In this document: positions 9,223 to 17,085 of the stretch, piece after piece | Position numbering within the stretch: the stretch's first letter is position 1 | Layout of the letters: each line of letters opens with the position of its first letter | Made by a program: the position numbers and the translations under genes | The notes under the pieces: generated by a model | Told to the model about the DNA's origin: nothing | Databases searched by the model: none | Seen by the model: the letters and a program-made list of their open reading frames with translations, nothing else | From: Gemmatimonadota bacterium | GTDB lineage: Bacteria; Gemmatimonadota; Gemmatimonadetes; Gemmatimonadales; Gemmatimonadaceae | NCBI GenBank assembly: GCA_016704465.1 | Contig: JADJAD010000001.1 | Span: 868,001 to 932,000 of the forward strand | DNA: 64,000 bases | Direction of reading: 5' to 3'

Positions 9223-10035
9223 CTACGGCGCCGCCGACCTGTCCGGCGCCGACCGCCCGACGGGATCGGGCGGCACTGTGTCGTATGCCTCGGTCGCGGC
9301 CAGGAGCAGATCCAGCAGCGCGTCCACATCGGACTGGCTCGGGACAAAGTACCGCGCTCGCGACGTATCGCTCGCTCCCACCCGCACCGCCAGCGACGTG
9401 TCGTCATCGAGGACGGCGAAGGCGTCCTCGTCCGTTTCCTCGTCACCGATGTAGAAGACCGCGCTCGCCCCACACTCCGCGCGCAGCCGCGCGAGGGCAT
9501 GCCCCTTCGTCGGGGCGCCGACCGGAACAAGGTTGACGACTTCGATCCCCTCCATGTGGCGCACCCCGTCGCCCAGCCGGCGCACAGCGGCGGCGATCGC
9601 CGCCCGTGCCGCCTCCGGTGACGACGCGTGGCGGTAGTGCACCGCCAGCGACGCTCCCTTGTTCTCGATGACGAGCCCAGACAGGTGCCCGACCGCAGCG
9701 TGCAATACGGGGAGCCACGCAGCCACCGATTCCCGCGCCGCGGCCATGTATGGCGACGGTTCACTGCCGTGGTTGCCGACGATCGCCGACGTCGGAACGC
9801 CGCGCAGCCGCGGCTCGATGTCGGCAAGTGCCCGACCTGTGATGATCGCCACCTGCCGCCTCCGTGCGAGTTCTGTCAGCCGCACGCGTGTCGTCTCGCG
9901 CATGGCGGCGTCGGGAGGCGAGGCCACGATGGGCGCCAGCGTTCCGTCGAAATCGAAGGCCAGCAACGCCCCGGGGGCCGCCACGCGCGTGACGTCCCAG
10001 CGATGCGGCTCGGTCAACAGGTTCTGGCGTGTCAC
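9223..10035 (-). CDS. otsB: Trehalose-6-phosphate phosphatase
   Basis: HAD-superfamily phosphatase that removes phosphate from trehalose 6-phosphate. Motif I is LAFDFDGTLAPI near residue 30, the region around IITGRALADIEPRL follows, and the acid motif is GDEETDEDAF in the C-terminal third. At 270 residues it has the usual length. Start GTG 10035 overlaps the TGA of otsA by four bases (GTGA), showing tight coupling with the synthase; the open frame further upstream is only a shadow inside otsA. It completes the two-step OtsA-OtsB trehalose route. Confidence 0.93.
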   Translation of the reverse strand: MTRQNLLTEPHRWDVTRVAAPGALLAFDFDGTLAPIVASPPDAAMRETTRVRLTELARRRQVAIITGRALADIEPRLRGVPTSAIVGNHGSEPSPYMAAARESVAAWLPVLHAAVGHLSGLVIENKGASLAVHYRHASSPEAARAAIAAAVRRLGDGVRHMEGIEVVNLVPVGAPTKGHALARLRAECGASAVFYIGDEETDEDAFAVLDDDTSLAVRVGASDTSRARYFVPSQSDVDALLDLLLAATEAYDTVPPDPVGRSAPDRSAAP

Positions 10036-12287
10036 GTGGTTGCGCTCTCGAAGTCGCTGCTCATCTGGAGCGACCGGCGTGCCCGCTGCCTGAGCTGCGA
10101 CGCATCGAGCAGCATGCGTCCGGCCCAACGATACACGTTGCGTTCGGCCACGACCGCCCGCATGGCGCGCATGCGCTCGCCCTGCTCCGAGGGAGTCATC
10201 TCCACCGCCCGCTCGAGCGCACCACTCGCCTCCTCCAGGTCGTACGGATTGACGATCAGCGCGTCGGGCAGCTCGTGCGCCGCCCCGGCAAACTGGCTCA
10301 GCACGAGCACCCCGTGTTCGTCGTCCCGGGCGGCGATGAATTCCTTGCTGACCAGGTTCATCCCGTCGTGCAGGCTGCTGACGTAGCACAGGTGCGCCGC
10401 CCGATAGAAGCGATACACGCGATCGGGTTCGTGGTGCTGCCGGAGCAGGATGACCGGCCGGTATGTCTCGGTCCCGAAGCGCTCATTGATGCGCCTGACC
10501 CCATCCTCCACTGCGTCGGTGATCTCCTTGTAGCGAGGAATCCGAACACGGCTGGGAGCCGCCAGCTGCACGAAGGTGAAGCGTCCGATCAGGTCCGGAC
10601 GCCGCTCCAGCAGGCGCTCCACCGCCTCGATGCGCTCCTCGAGTCCCTTCGTATAATCGAGCCGATCCACCCCGACCCCGAGGATGGCGTCGTCGCCGAG
10701 CCCCAGCTCGGCGAACACCTCGCGCCGACTCTCGTCGGTCGGCGGGACGGTCTCCAGCGCGCTGATCGGCCACTCGACCGAGATGGGATAGGGACGGACC
10801 AGGGTGGCGACGCCACCCTTGACCACCGCCTGCTCCACCCGGTCGATGCGCGATTCGACGAACGTGTCCACGGCCTCGAGAAACTGGTTGCAGTGCCCCT
10901 GCGTGTGGAATCCGACGATGCTGGAGCCGAGCAGCCCCTCGAGGAGCTCCTCTCGCCACGGACAGATGCCGAACCGTTCAGCGTTGGGAAACGGGATATG
11001 CCAGAACGTGATGATCGTCGCCCGCGGCAGCCGCTGGCGGATCATGCGGGGCGCCAGCGCGAAATGGTAGTCCTGCACAAGGACGATGGGATCGTCCACC
11101 GACGCCTCAGCCACCACCGCATCGGCAAAGCGCTCGTTGATCAGCCGATAGTGCGCCCAGTCGGACGCGCGAAAGACCGGGCGCGCGTAGGCGAGATGGC
11201 AGAGCGGCCAGAGTCCTTCGTTGGCAAAGCCATAGTAGTAGCCGCTCTCCTCCTCGTCGGTCATCCAGACGCGACGCAGGGTGTAGGAGCCCTCGCCGGG
11301 CGGAACAGCCAGGCGGCCGTGGTCGTCACACGTCTCCCGATCGGCCGACCCGCTGCCGTGGGCAATCCAGACGCCCGAGCAGGTCCGCATCACCGGTTCA
11401 AGGGCGCTGACCAGCCCACTCGCCGGGTGGCGAACCTCGACCTGGCCGTCGTCGCGACGGTGGTGGATGTAGGGCTCACGATTCGCCACGATGATCAGAC
11501 CATCCTCCTCGAGCAGGTCCGCCATCGACTGTCGCAGGCGATCCCGCGTCCACCGACCGTCGTGTCCCTCTTCGAGCGCGGCCCTCGCCGCGGCCTGGCG
11601 CTGCACGAGCACCCGGACGTCCTCGAGCAACGGCGACGGAGGCACCCCAGGTACTCGTTCTCCCCGCAACGCTCGATTCAGCTCCCGAAGCCACCCCGAG
11701 GAGGTCATTCGGGCGGAGAGCACGGTCAGGACTACGATCAAACCGGTCAGCAACCCCAGAATTCCGAGGGCCCAGAGCCCGGCAAGTCGTTCCCGCTCCA
11801 GCACATGCGCGTAATCCTGCGCGACCACGAGCCGGATGCGCCCCCCCTGAGCGGTTGTGTCGGTGAGCGAAACCCAGGACACGTGCATCGGCGCCAGCCC
11901 ATCCTCGGGCAGGACGACGAGCGAGCGCAGCTCGCCGCTCCCACCATCACGCGGGCCTGTCGCTCCGCAGCGCATCGCAATCGCCGGAAATGCCACCGTG
12001 CTGGCGATCGGCGTCGAGTCCGACGTGCAGAGCGCCGCCGCGAGCACGCGATCGTCGCGCACGATATCGCGCAGCACCCGAGCGACCTGCGCACGGTCGC
12101 CACGCGATTCTGCGTCGACGAGGAGCTCGCGGGCGCTGGAACCGGCAAGCCGAGCCCGCATGGTCAGTTCGGATGTATTCCAGGCTCGGACCGCTCGTGA
12201 TGCCGCTAACCCCGCCACGACGGCAAGGAGGAGAATGGCAATGATCGGTGGCAGTGTGAGTCGCAGTGCGTTGCGTACAGGGCGCAT
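10032..12287 (-). CDS. otsA: Membrane-anchored trehalose-6-phosphate synthase (GT20) with N-terminal sensor-like region
   Basis: Transfers glucose from a nucleotide sugar to glucose 6-phosphate. Unlike the usual soluble OtsA of about 460 residues, this 751-residue protein starts with a transmembrane helix (about 11-32), about 135 extracytoplasmic residues, a second helix (about 169-193) and a linker, the layout of a membrane sensor. The GT20 domain runs from about 263 to the end, with ANREP, the SGLVSALEPV loop, VQDYHFALAPRMIR, FWHIPFPNAERF, GFHTQGHCNQFLE, GVDRLDYTKGLEERI and SSLHDGMNLVSKEFIAAR. I use ATG 12287; TTG 12314 also opens the frame but overlaps a palindrome. Glucosylglycerol-phosphate synthase is a less likely alternative. 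Confidence 0.88.
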   Translation of the reverse strand: MRPVRNALRLTLPPIIAILLLAVVAGLAASRAVRAWNTSELTMRARLAGSSARELLVDAESRGDRAQVARVLRDIVRDDRVLAAALCTSDSTPIASTVAFPAIAMRCGATGPRDGGSGELRSLVVLPEDGLAPMHVSWVSLTDTTAQGGRIRLVVAQDYAHVLERERLAGLWALGILGLLTGLIVVLTVLSARMTSSGWLRELNRALRGERVPGVPPSPLLEDVRVLVQRQAAARAALEEGHDGRWTRDRLRQSMADLLEEDGLIIVANREPYIHHRRDDGQVEVRHPASGLVSALEPVMRTCSGVWIAHGSGSADRETCDDHGRLAVPPGEGSYTLRRVWMTDEEESGYYYGFANEGLWPLCHLAYARPVFRASDWAHYRLINERFADAVVAEASVDDPIVLVQDYHFALAPRMIRQRLPRATIITFWHIPFPNAERFGICPWREELLEGLLGSSIVGFHTQGHCNQFLEAVDTFVESRIDRVEQAVVKGGVATLVRPYPISVEWPISALETVPPTDESRREVFAELGLGDDAILGVGVDRLDYTKGLEERIEAVERLLERRPDLIGRFTFVQLAAPSRVRIPRYKEITDAVEDGVRRINERFGTETYRPVILLRQHHEPDRVYRFYRAAHLCYVSSLHDGMNLVSKEFIAARDDEHGVLVLSQFAGAAHELPDALIVNPYDLEEASGALERAVEMTPSEQGERMRAMRAVVAERNVYRWAGRMLLDASQLRQRARRSLQMSSDFESATT

Positions 12288-12302
12288 AACCTTAAGATTA
12301 AC

Positions 12303-12314
12303 TTGGATATCCAA
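12303..12314. promoter_or_regulatory. Perfect 12-bp palindrome in the otsA / GH15 divergent promoter
   Basis: TTGGATATCCAA is a perfect palindrome in the 48-base A+T-rich gap between the otsA and GH15 start codons. It is the size of a dimeric repressor half-site pair and would cover promoter elements for both directions. The neighbouring MarR protein is one possible ligand, but nothing in the sequence proves that. Confidence 0.4.
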
Positions 12315-12335
12315 CTAAACCAAACTCGTCTATAA

Positions 12336-14111
12336 ATGCCTTCTGTGAACCTCGAAAAGATCGGTCTCATCGGGAACTGCCAGTTCTCCGCGCTCGTCGG
12401 CGCCGACGGCGAGGTGACGTGGTGCTGCCTCCCGCGATTCGACTCGCCACCGCTGTTCGGTTCGCTTCTCGACCCCGATGCGGGGAGCTTTCTCATCGCG
12501 CCGGCCGACGGCAGCGAGGGGACGCAGCGCTACCTCGAGAACACGAACGTCCTCGAAACACGATTCTCCGGCCCCGACGGGAGCTTTCGTGTGCTCGACT
12601 TCGCGCCTCGATTCACGGTCCACGAGCGCGGATTTCGTCCTACCAAGTTGGTCCGTATTGTCGAGCCGCTGGAAGGCACGCCGCGCGTGCGCGTGGTGTG
12701 CAACCCCATTCGGGGATGGGAAAAGACCCGTCCGGAGCTCGAATACGGATCCAACCATATCAACTTCCTTGGCTATCCCACGACGGTTCGCCTCACCACC
12801 GACATCCCGATCTCCTACATCGGCGGCCCCGCCTTCGCCCTCAGCCAGAAGCGTCACCTGGTCCTCTCCTGGGGTGCCCCGGTCGAGGAGCCGCTGCAAC
12901 CGCTATGCGACCGTTTCCTCGACTCGACCGTGGCCTATTGGGTGCGATGGGTGAAACACTGCGACATCCCGACGCTCTTCCAAAAGGAAGTGATTCGCTC
13001 GGCGCTAGCCCTCAAACTGCACTGCTTTGAGGATACTGGCGCTATTGTGGCGTCCATGACGACGTCCATCCCGGAATCGCTGGGAAGCGGCCGAACCTGG
13101 GACTACCGGTATTGCTGGCTGCGCGATGCCTACTATGTGCTGGCCGCCTTCGAACTCCTGGGTCACTTCGAGGAACGTGAGCAGTTTCTTCATTTCATCC
13201 TGACCGTCGCGTCGTCGGCCGCCGATCTCGACCTCGCTCCGCTGTATCGGGTCGATGCCACACTCGACCTGGGCGAGTCGGAGCTACCGCATTGGGCCGG
13301 ATACGAGGGGAGCGGACCGGTTCGAAAGGGAAACGCCGCCGCCGAACAGGTGCAGCACGACATATACGGTGAGCTGGTGCTTTCGCTCGCCCCGCTCTTC
13401 ATGGACGAGCGCTTTCGGACCGACCAGACGCCGGCCACGCTGTCGCTCCTCACGCGCCTGGCTCGTAAGGCAATCGCGGTCGCCGGACTCCCCGATGCGG
13501 GCATCTGGGAATATCGGGCGGAAACATCGGCGACCCAGACCTTCAGCGTCCTGATGTCGTGGGCGGCGGCAGATCGCATGCGCGCGGTCGCCGAGCGCCA
13601 TGCGCCCGAGCTGGTGGCAGAATTCGGGGAGGCAGCGGATCGGCTGCGGGACGAGATTCTGGAACGCGCCTGGAATCCCGAGCGCGGGTCGTTCACCTCG
13701 TCCTACGACGGCGCCGACCTGGACGCCGCGATGCTGCACGTCGTGACGCTGCGCCTGCTCGCTCCCGACGATCCGCGAGCGGCCTCAACCGTCGACACGC
13801 TGCGCGCCACGCTCGAGGATAGCGGTTGGATGTACCGATATCGGGCCGAGGATGACTTCGGGACTCCGGCGATTCCCTTCGTGATCTGCACCTTCTGGCT
13901 CGTCGAGGCGCTCGCGCGCATCGGGCGTGTCGAGGAGTCGCGCGATCTCCTGACCCGCGTGCAGGCCAAGTTGCCAGCGCTGGGACTCATGTCAGAGGAC
14001 TACGATCCGGCGGAGGGGCGATTCTGGGGGAACTTCCCGCAGGCCTACTCGCACGTCGGCATGATCCGGGCTGCATTTGCGGCCTCGCCGGCCTGGCACG
14101 AGGTGCTGTAG
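12336..14111 (+). CDS. Glycoside hydrolase family 15 protein (glucoamylase or trehalase)
   Basis: A 591-residue GH15 enzyme that would release glucose from alpha-glucosides by inversion. The N-terminal domain begins IGLIGNCQFSALVGADGEVTWCCLPRFDSPPLFGSLLD, typical of bacterial GH15. The (alpha/alpha)6 domain carries RTWDYRYCWLRDA, the acid glutamate in DAGIWEYR and the base glutamate in SEDYDP followed by FWGNFPQAYSHVGMI. It is divergent from otsA across 48 bases, and some GH15 enzymes (for example in mycobacteria) are trehalases, so turnover of the trehalose made by OtsA-OtsB is a sensible role; a maltooligosaccharide substrate is also possible. Confidence 0.9.
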   Translation: MPSVNLEKIGLIGNCQFSALVGADGEVTWCCLPRFDSPPLFGSLLDPDAGSFLIAPADGSEGTQRYLENTNVLETRFSGPDGSFRVLDFAPRFTVHERGFRPTKLVRIVEPLEGTPRVRVVCNPIRGWEKTRPELEYGSNHINFLGYPTTVRLTTDIPISYIGGPAFALSQKRHLVLSWGAPVEEPLQPLCDRFLDSTVAYWVRWVKHCDIPTLFQKEVIRSALALKLHCFEDTGAIVASMTTSIPESLGSGRTWDYRYCWLRDAYYVLAAFELLGHFEEREQFLHFILTVASSAADLDLAPLYRVDATLDLGESELPHWAGYEGSGPVRKGNAAAEQVQHDIYGELVLSLAPLFMDERFRTDQTPATLSLLTRLARKAIAVAGLPDAGIWEYRAETSATQTFSVLMSWAAADRMRAVAERHAPELVAEFGEAADRLRDEILERAWNPERGSFTSSYDGADLDAAMLHVVTLRLLAPDDPRAASTVDTLRATLEDSGWMYRYRAEDDFGTPAIPFVICTFWLVEALARIGRVEESRDLLTRVQAKLPALGLMSEDYDPAEGRFWGNFPQAYSHVGMIRAAFAASPAWHEVL

Positions 14112-14184
14112 AGCATCACCGCGCGGTCGTGCGCTGGACACGATGGACTGGTGGGACGCGGCCGCGACTGCGGGTCGTCGTCCC

Positions 14185-14469
14185 CTACCCTTCGTCGTAG
14201 TGCGGGCGGGCGGCGGCGTAGGCGCCCCCATCGACCACCCGGCGATAGCCAAGTCCGCGCAGTATGTCGGCCGCGCTTGCCGACCGCGCCCCGCTCGCGC
14301 AGACCAGCAGGATCGCCGAGTCTGGTGTCAGGTCGCGGCGTTCGGACATGGCGTGCTCGAGACCGCCGAGCGGGATGCACTCCGAGCCAGGCAGGTGACC
14401 AAAGAAGTACTCCACGCGCGATCGCACATCGATCACCGCATCAATCCGCGAGTTCCGGTACGTCGCCAT
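14185..14469 (-). CDS. Single-domain rhodanese-like protein
   Basis: A 94-residue rhodanese domain, a small sulfurtransferase that would carry sulfane sulfur on a cysteine. The active-site loop is CASGAR starting at Cys57, preceded by the VIDVRSRVEYFFGHLPGSECIPL strand-helix pattern of the family. Start ATG 14469 has a strong GAGGAGAAG ribosome site; the frame opens further upstream but without family sequence. It is divergent from the sulfide:quinone-reductase-like gene across a 196-base A+T-rich gap, which suggests a shared role in sulfide oxidation or detoxification. Confidence 0.88.
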   Translation of the reverse strand: MATYRNSRIDAVIDVRSRVEYFFGHLPGSECIPLGGLEHAMSERRDLTPDSAILLVCASGARSASAADILRGLGYRRVVDGGAYAAARPHYDEG

Positions 14470-14573
14470 CTGCCGTCTTCTCCTCGTGCCTGGGTCTCCC
14501 CGGGTATCCGACGCCGGGGACAAGGGTGCCTACGAACGGGTAGGAGATTATCCTCTTGCGGGCCATTAATCAA

Positions 14574-14612
14574 CTACATAGTAATGTAGCCATATTGAAA
14601 GTTCATTCTTTC
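14574..14612. promoter_or_regulatory. Two inverted repeats in the rhodanese / SQR intergenic region
   Basis: In an A+T-rich stretch unusual for this genome lie two inverted repeats: CTACAT-4-ATGTAG at 14574-14589 and GAAAG-6-CTTTC at 14597-14612. They sit about 55-90 bases before the SQR start, where an operator for a sulfide- or redox-responsive repressor would be expected. The regulator is not encoded in the window next to them. Confidence 0.4.
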
Positions 14613-14665
14613 GTTGCGGATATTCCCCAGGGCGCGGCGGCGTAGCGCCACATAGGAGGCCAGCC

Positions 14666-16123
14666 ATGAGTCGCACCGTGATCCTTGGTGCAGGGATTTC
14701 CGGCCATACGGCCGCCACCCGGCTCCGCCAGCGTCTCGGGGCGGAGCACGAGGTGCTCGTCGTCACACCGAACGCGCGCTGGAACTGGATCCCCAGCAAC
14801 ATCTGGGTGGGTGTCGGGCGCATGTCGACCGACGATGTCACCTTCGCACTCGCCCCTGTGTACCGGAAGCTCGGCATCACGTTCGTGCAGGCGAAGGGGA
14901 CGGAGGTCCATCCCGAAGGCGATGCCGATGGCGCTGGGCCATACGTGACGGTCGAGCACACGTCGAGCGAACGCAGCGGTGAGGTGGAGCGCGTCCCGTA
15001 CGACTACCTCGTGAATGCCACCGGTCCGCGCCTCAACTTCGGTGCTGTTCCCGGGCTCGGCCCGACGGGGCACTCGCTGTCGGTGTGCACCGCATCGCAC
15101 GCCGCCGAGACCGCCACGGCGCTCGAGCTGGTGATTGCGAAGATGGAAGCGGGGGAGCATCAAGTGCTGGTGATCGGCACGAGTCACGGCACCTGCACGT
15201 GCGAAGGGGCGGCGTTCGAGTACGTCTTCAACGTCGAGCACGAGATCCGCCAGCGGGGCCTGCGCCACATGGCCGACATCGTCTACCTCTCCAACGAGCA
15301 CGAGCTGGGCGACTTCGGCGTGGCGGGGCTGCACATGGAGGTCGGCGGGTTCGTGACCGCCAGCAAGTCGTGGGCGGAGTCGCTGTACGTGGAGCGGGGG
15401 ATCCGCTGGATCCTGCGGGCGCACGTGGAGCGAGTGGAGGCGGGCGAGGTCTTCTATGAGACGCTCGACGGCGCACGCCATTCCCTCCGGTTCGACTTCG
15501 CCATGCTCCTGCCGCCATTCACCGGCGTGGGGCTCTCGGCGTACGACCGCGCCGGCAACGACACCACGGCCGAGTTGTTCGCCCCGAACGGATTCATGCG
15601 CGTCGATGCGGACTATACCGCGAAGCCCTTCGAGGAGTGGGTGCCCGGGGACTGGCCGTCGACGTACCAGTCGCCCCGCTTCGACAACATCTTCGCGGTA
15701 GGGATCGCCTTTGCCCCGCCCCATCCGATCTCGAAAGTGTTCAAGAGCCCCAACGGCACGGTGATCTCGCCTGCGCCGCCGCGCACTGGTATGCCGAGCG
15801 GGATCATGGGGCGCGTGGTGGCGAACACCATCGCCGACCGGATCACGAACGGCAAGTCGGCGCCCGCGCACCGGGCGTCGATGGCAACCATGGGTGCCGC
15901 GTGCATCGCCTCGGCCGGGGCGGGGATGCGCTCGGGGTCGGCGGCGGCGATGACGATGTACCCAATCGTGCCGGACTACGTCCGCTACCCCGGGACCGGA
16001 CGCGACCTCCGGTACACCTTCGGGGAGATCGGGCTCGGTGCGCACTGGATCAAGCGCCTGCTGCATCACGCCTTCCTGTGGAAGGCGAAGGGGAAAGTGG
16101 GGTGGCAGTTCATCCCGGAGTAG
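14666..16123 (+). CDS. FAD-dependent sulfide:quinone reductase-like oxidoreductase
   Basis: A 485-residue flavoprotein of the SQR/NDH-2 superfamily, likely oxidising sulfide or polysulfide and passing electrons to the quinone pool at the inner membrane face. The N-terminal FAD site is VILGAGISGHTA, the second strand ends in NATGPRL, and the C-terminal half has the FDNIFAVGIAF loop. Candidate redox cysteines are Cys141 and Cys177/Cys179 (TCTCEG); I see no cysteine at the usual third SQR position, the only later one being in AACIAS. AGGAGG lies six bases before ATG 14666. A conserved-looking small gene follows, and a rhodanese is divergent. Confidence 0.8.
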   Translation: MSRTVILGAGISGHTAATRLRQRLGAEHEVLVVTPNARWNWIPSNIWVGVGRMSTDDVTFALAPVYRKLGITFVQAKGTEVHPEGDADGAGPYVTVEHTSSERSGEVERVPYDYLVNATGPRLNFGAVPGLGPTGHSLSVCTASHAAETATALELVIAKMEAGEHQVLVIGTSHGTCTCEGAAFEYVFNVEHEIRQRGLRHMADIVYLSNEHELGDFGVAGLHMEVGGFVTASKSWAESLYVERGIRWILRAHVERVEAGEVFYETLDGARHSLRFDFAMLLPPFTGVGLSAYDRAGNDTTAELFAPNGFMRVDADYTAKPFEEWVPGDWPSTYQSPRFDNIFAVGIAFAPPHPISKVFKSPNGTVISPAPPRTGMPSGIMGRVVANTIADRITNGKSAPAHRASMATMGAACIASAGAGMRSGSAAAMTMYPIVPDYVRYPGTGRDLRYTFGEIGLGAHWIKRLLHHAFLWKAKGKVGWQFIPE

Positions 16124-16224
16124 CCCGCTGGAGGGGTGCCACCGCGCGTCGGTAACCGCCCGTCACCCGACGGAGACGACTGTCACCACGTGCTTCCCTG
16201 TCATCACGCCGGAGCCAGACGACC

Positions 16225-16404
16225 ATGCCGAACGAACTGAACAGCGCACTGCCGAGCGTACCCGCACCGTACAGCGAGGCGTCCTTCATTCCTGTGGCCA
16301 CTCCGCGCACCCGCGCCCTGCGCTCGTTCCTCCCGTGGCAGCTATGGCGCTTCGTGGTGATCAACCTGCGCATGCTGCGCATGATCGCGAAGTCGCACGA
16401 GTGA
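16225..16404 (+). CDS. Small basic protein with C-terminal hydrophobic helix, next to SQR-like gene
   Basis: A 59-codon gene starting at ATG 16225 with GGAG upstream and ending at TGA 16402-16404. The first half is polar and proline-rich; the second half, FLPWQLWRFVVINLRMLRMI followed by AKSHE, is a strongly amphipathic or membrane-surface helix with evenly placed Arg and Trp. It sits 101 bases after the SQR-like gene on the same strand and before a strong hairpin, so it is probably the last gene of that operon. I infer a membrane-docking or accessory role for the flavoprotein; no family assignment can be made by eye. Confidence 0.6.
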   Translation: MPNELNSALPSVPAPYSEASFIPVATPRTRALRSFLPWQLWRFVVINLRMLRMIAKSHE

Positions 16405-16438
16405 ACGCACTGGCGTGATCGGACTGGAGTGAACGCAG

Positions 16439-16471
16439 ACGCCCCGCGGGACCGAAGTCCTCGCGGGGCGT
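16439..16471. terminator. Strong hairpin ending the SQR operon
   Basis: Inverted repeat ACGCCCCGCG / CGCGGGGCGT with an inner GGAC-CGAA-GTCC helix and a single bulged T, directly after the small SQR-linked gene and before a convergent gene. No clear T-tract follows; the call rests on stem strength and position. Confidence 0.65.
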
Positions 16472-16513
16472 GCTGCGCGCACGCGATGTGCGCGTCGGCC
16501 TGACTCGCCCGCG

Positions 16514-16942
16514 TTACATCTCCTTCGCCAGGTCGCCGCAGGCGACGATCTTCCCCATGTTGCCAGCCGACTCGTGGATGTTGACGTAGTAGCTCCCGGT
16601 GTCGGGCGCGGCGACCGTCAACGTCGCCTTGGACATTCCGTGCCCGCTCCCGTCCATCGCGATCGGGGTGTACGACCGCCCGCCGCCGAAGACTCCGCCT
16701 CCCTTCTCACAGCTCCCCATGTGGATGTGCCAGGGGCGAGTCACTCCCGCCTCGTCGCCCAGGATCATCACGTTCACCTCGGTCCCATCGCCCGCGGGGG
16801 CCATGGTCGCGGTTCCGGTAACCTTGCTGCCGTCCTTGCCGGCGACAGCTCCTTTCCACGATGCCACGGACGAGAGTGCCAAGCCGACGGACGTGACCGT
16901 GACGAGCGCGATTCCGGCGGCGATGAATGCGGTGCGACGCAT
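16514..16942 (-). CDS. Exported Cu/Zn-superoxide-dismutase-like small protein
   Basis: A 142-residue exported protein. ATG 16942 follows GGAG by seven bases and begins a signal peptide (FIAAGIALVTVTSVGLAL). The body resembles the beta-barrel of Cu/Zn superoxide dismutase or the related CHRD domain: TGTATMAPAGDGTEVNVMI, a metal-like H-x-H in RPWHIHMGSCEKGG, a second histidine pair region YYVNIHESAGN, and the closing IVACGDL typical of SOD-like folds. Two cysteines (in GSCEKGG and ACGDL) could form the conserved disulfide. The full copper site is not obvious, so enzymatic activity is uncertain and a copper-binding or structural role is possible. Confidence 0.55.
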   Translation of the reverse strand: MRRTAFIAAGIALVTVTSVGLALSSVASWKGAVAGKDGSKVTGTATMAPAGDGTEVNVMILGDEAGVTRPWHIHMGSCEKGGGVFGGGRSYTPIAMDGSGHGMSKATLTVAAPDTGSYYVNIHESAGNMGKIVACGDLAKEM

Positions 16943-17085
16943 GAGTTTCTCCAGAGGGGGTATGGGGACATGATGCCCAAACGCCGCGCGACGCGCTACA
17001 CGCCATCTCACAATTTGGCGACTCCGGCCGGTGCGGGCGCCGGCACGCCGGCGACAGCTCGGCAGACTGCGCGGCAGACTGGCCG

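Noticed and set aside
10029..12200. 723-codon open frame opposite otsA
   Set aside because: Antisense shadow of a gene with intact GT20 motifs; no family features and no ribosome site.
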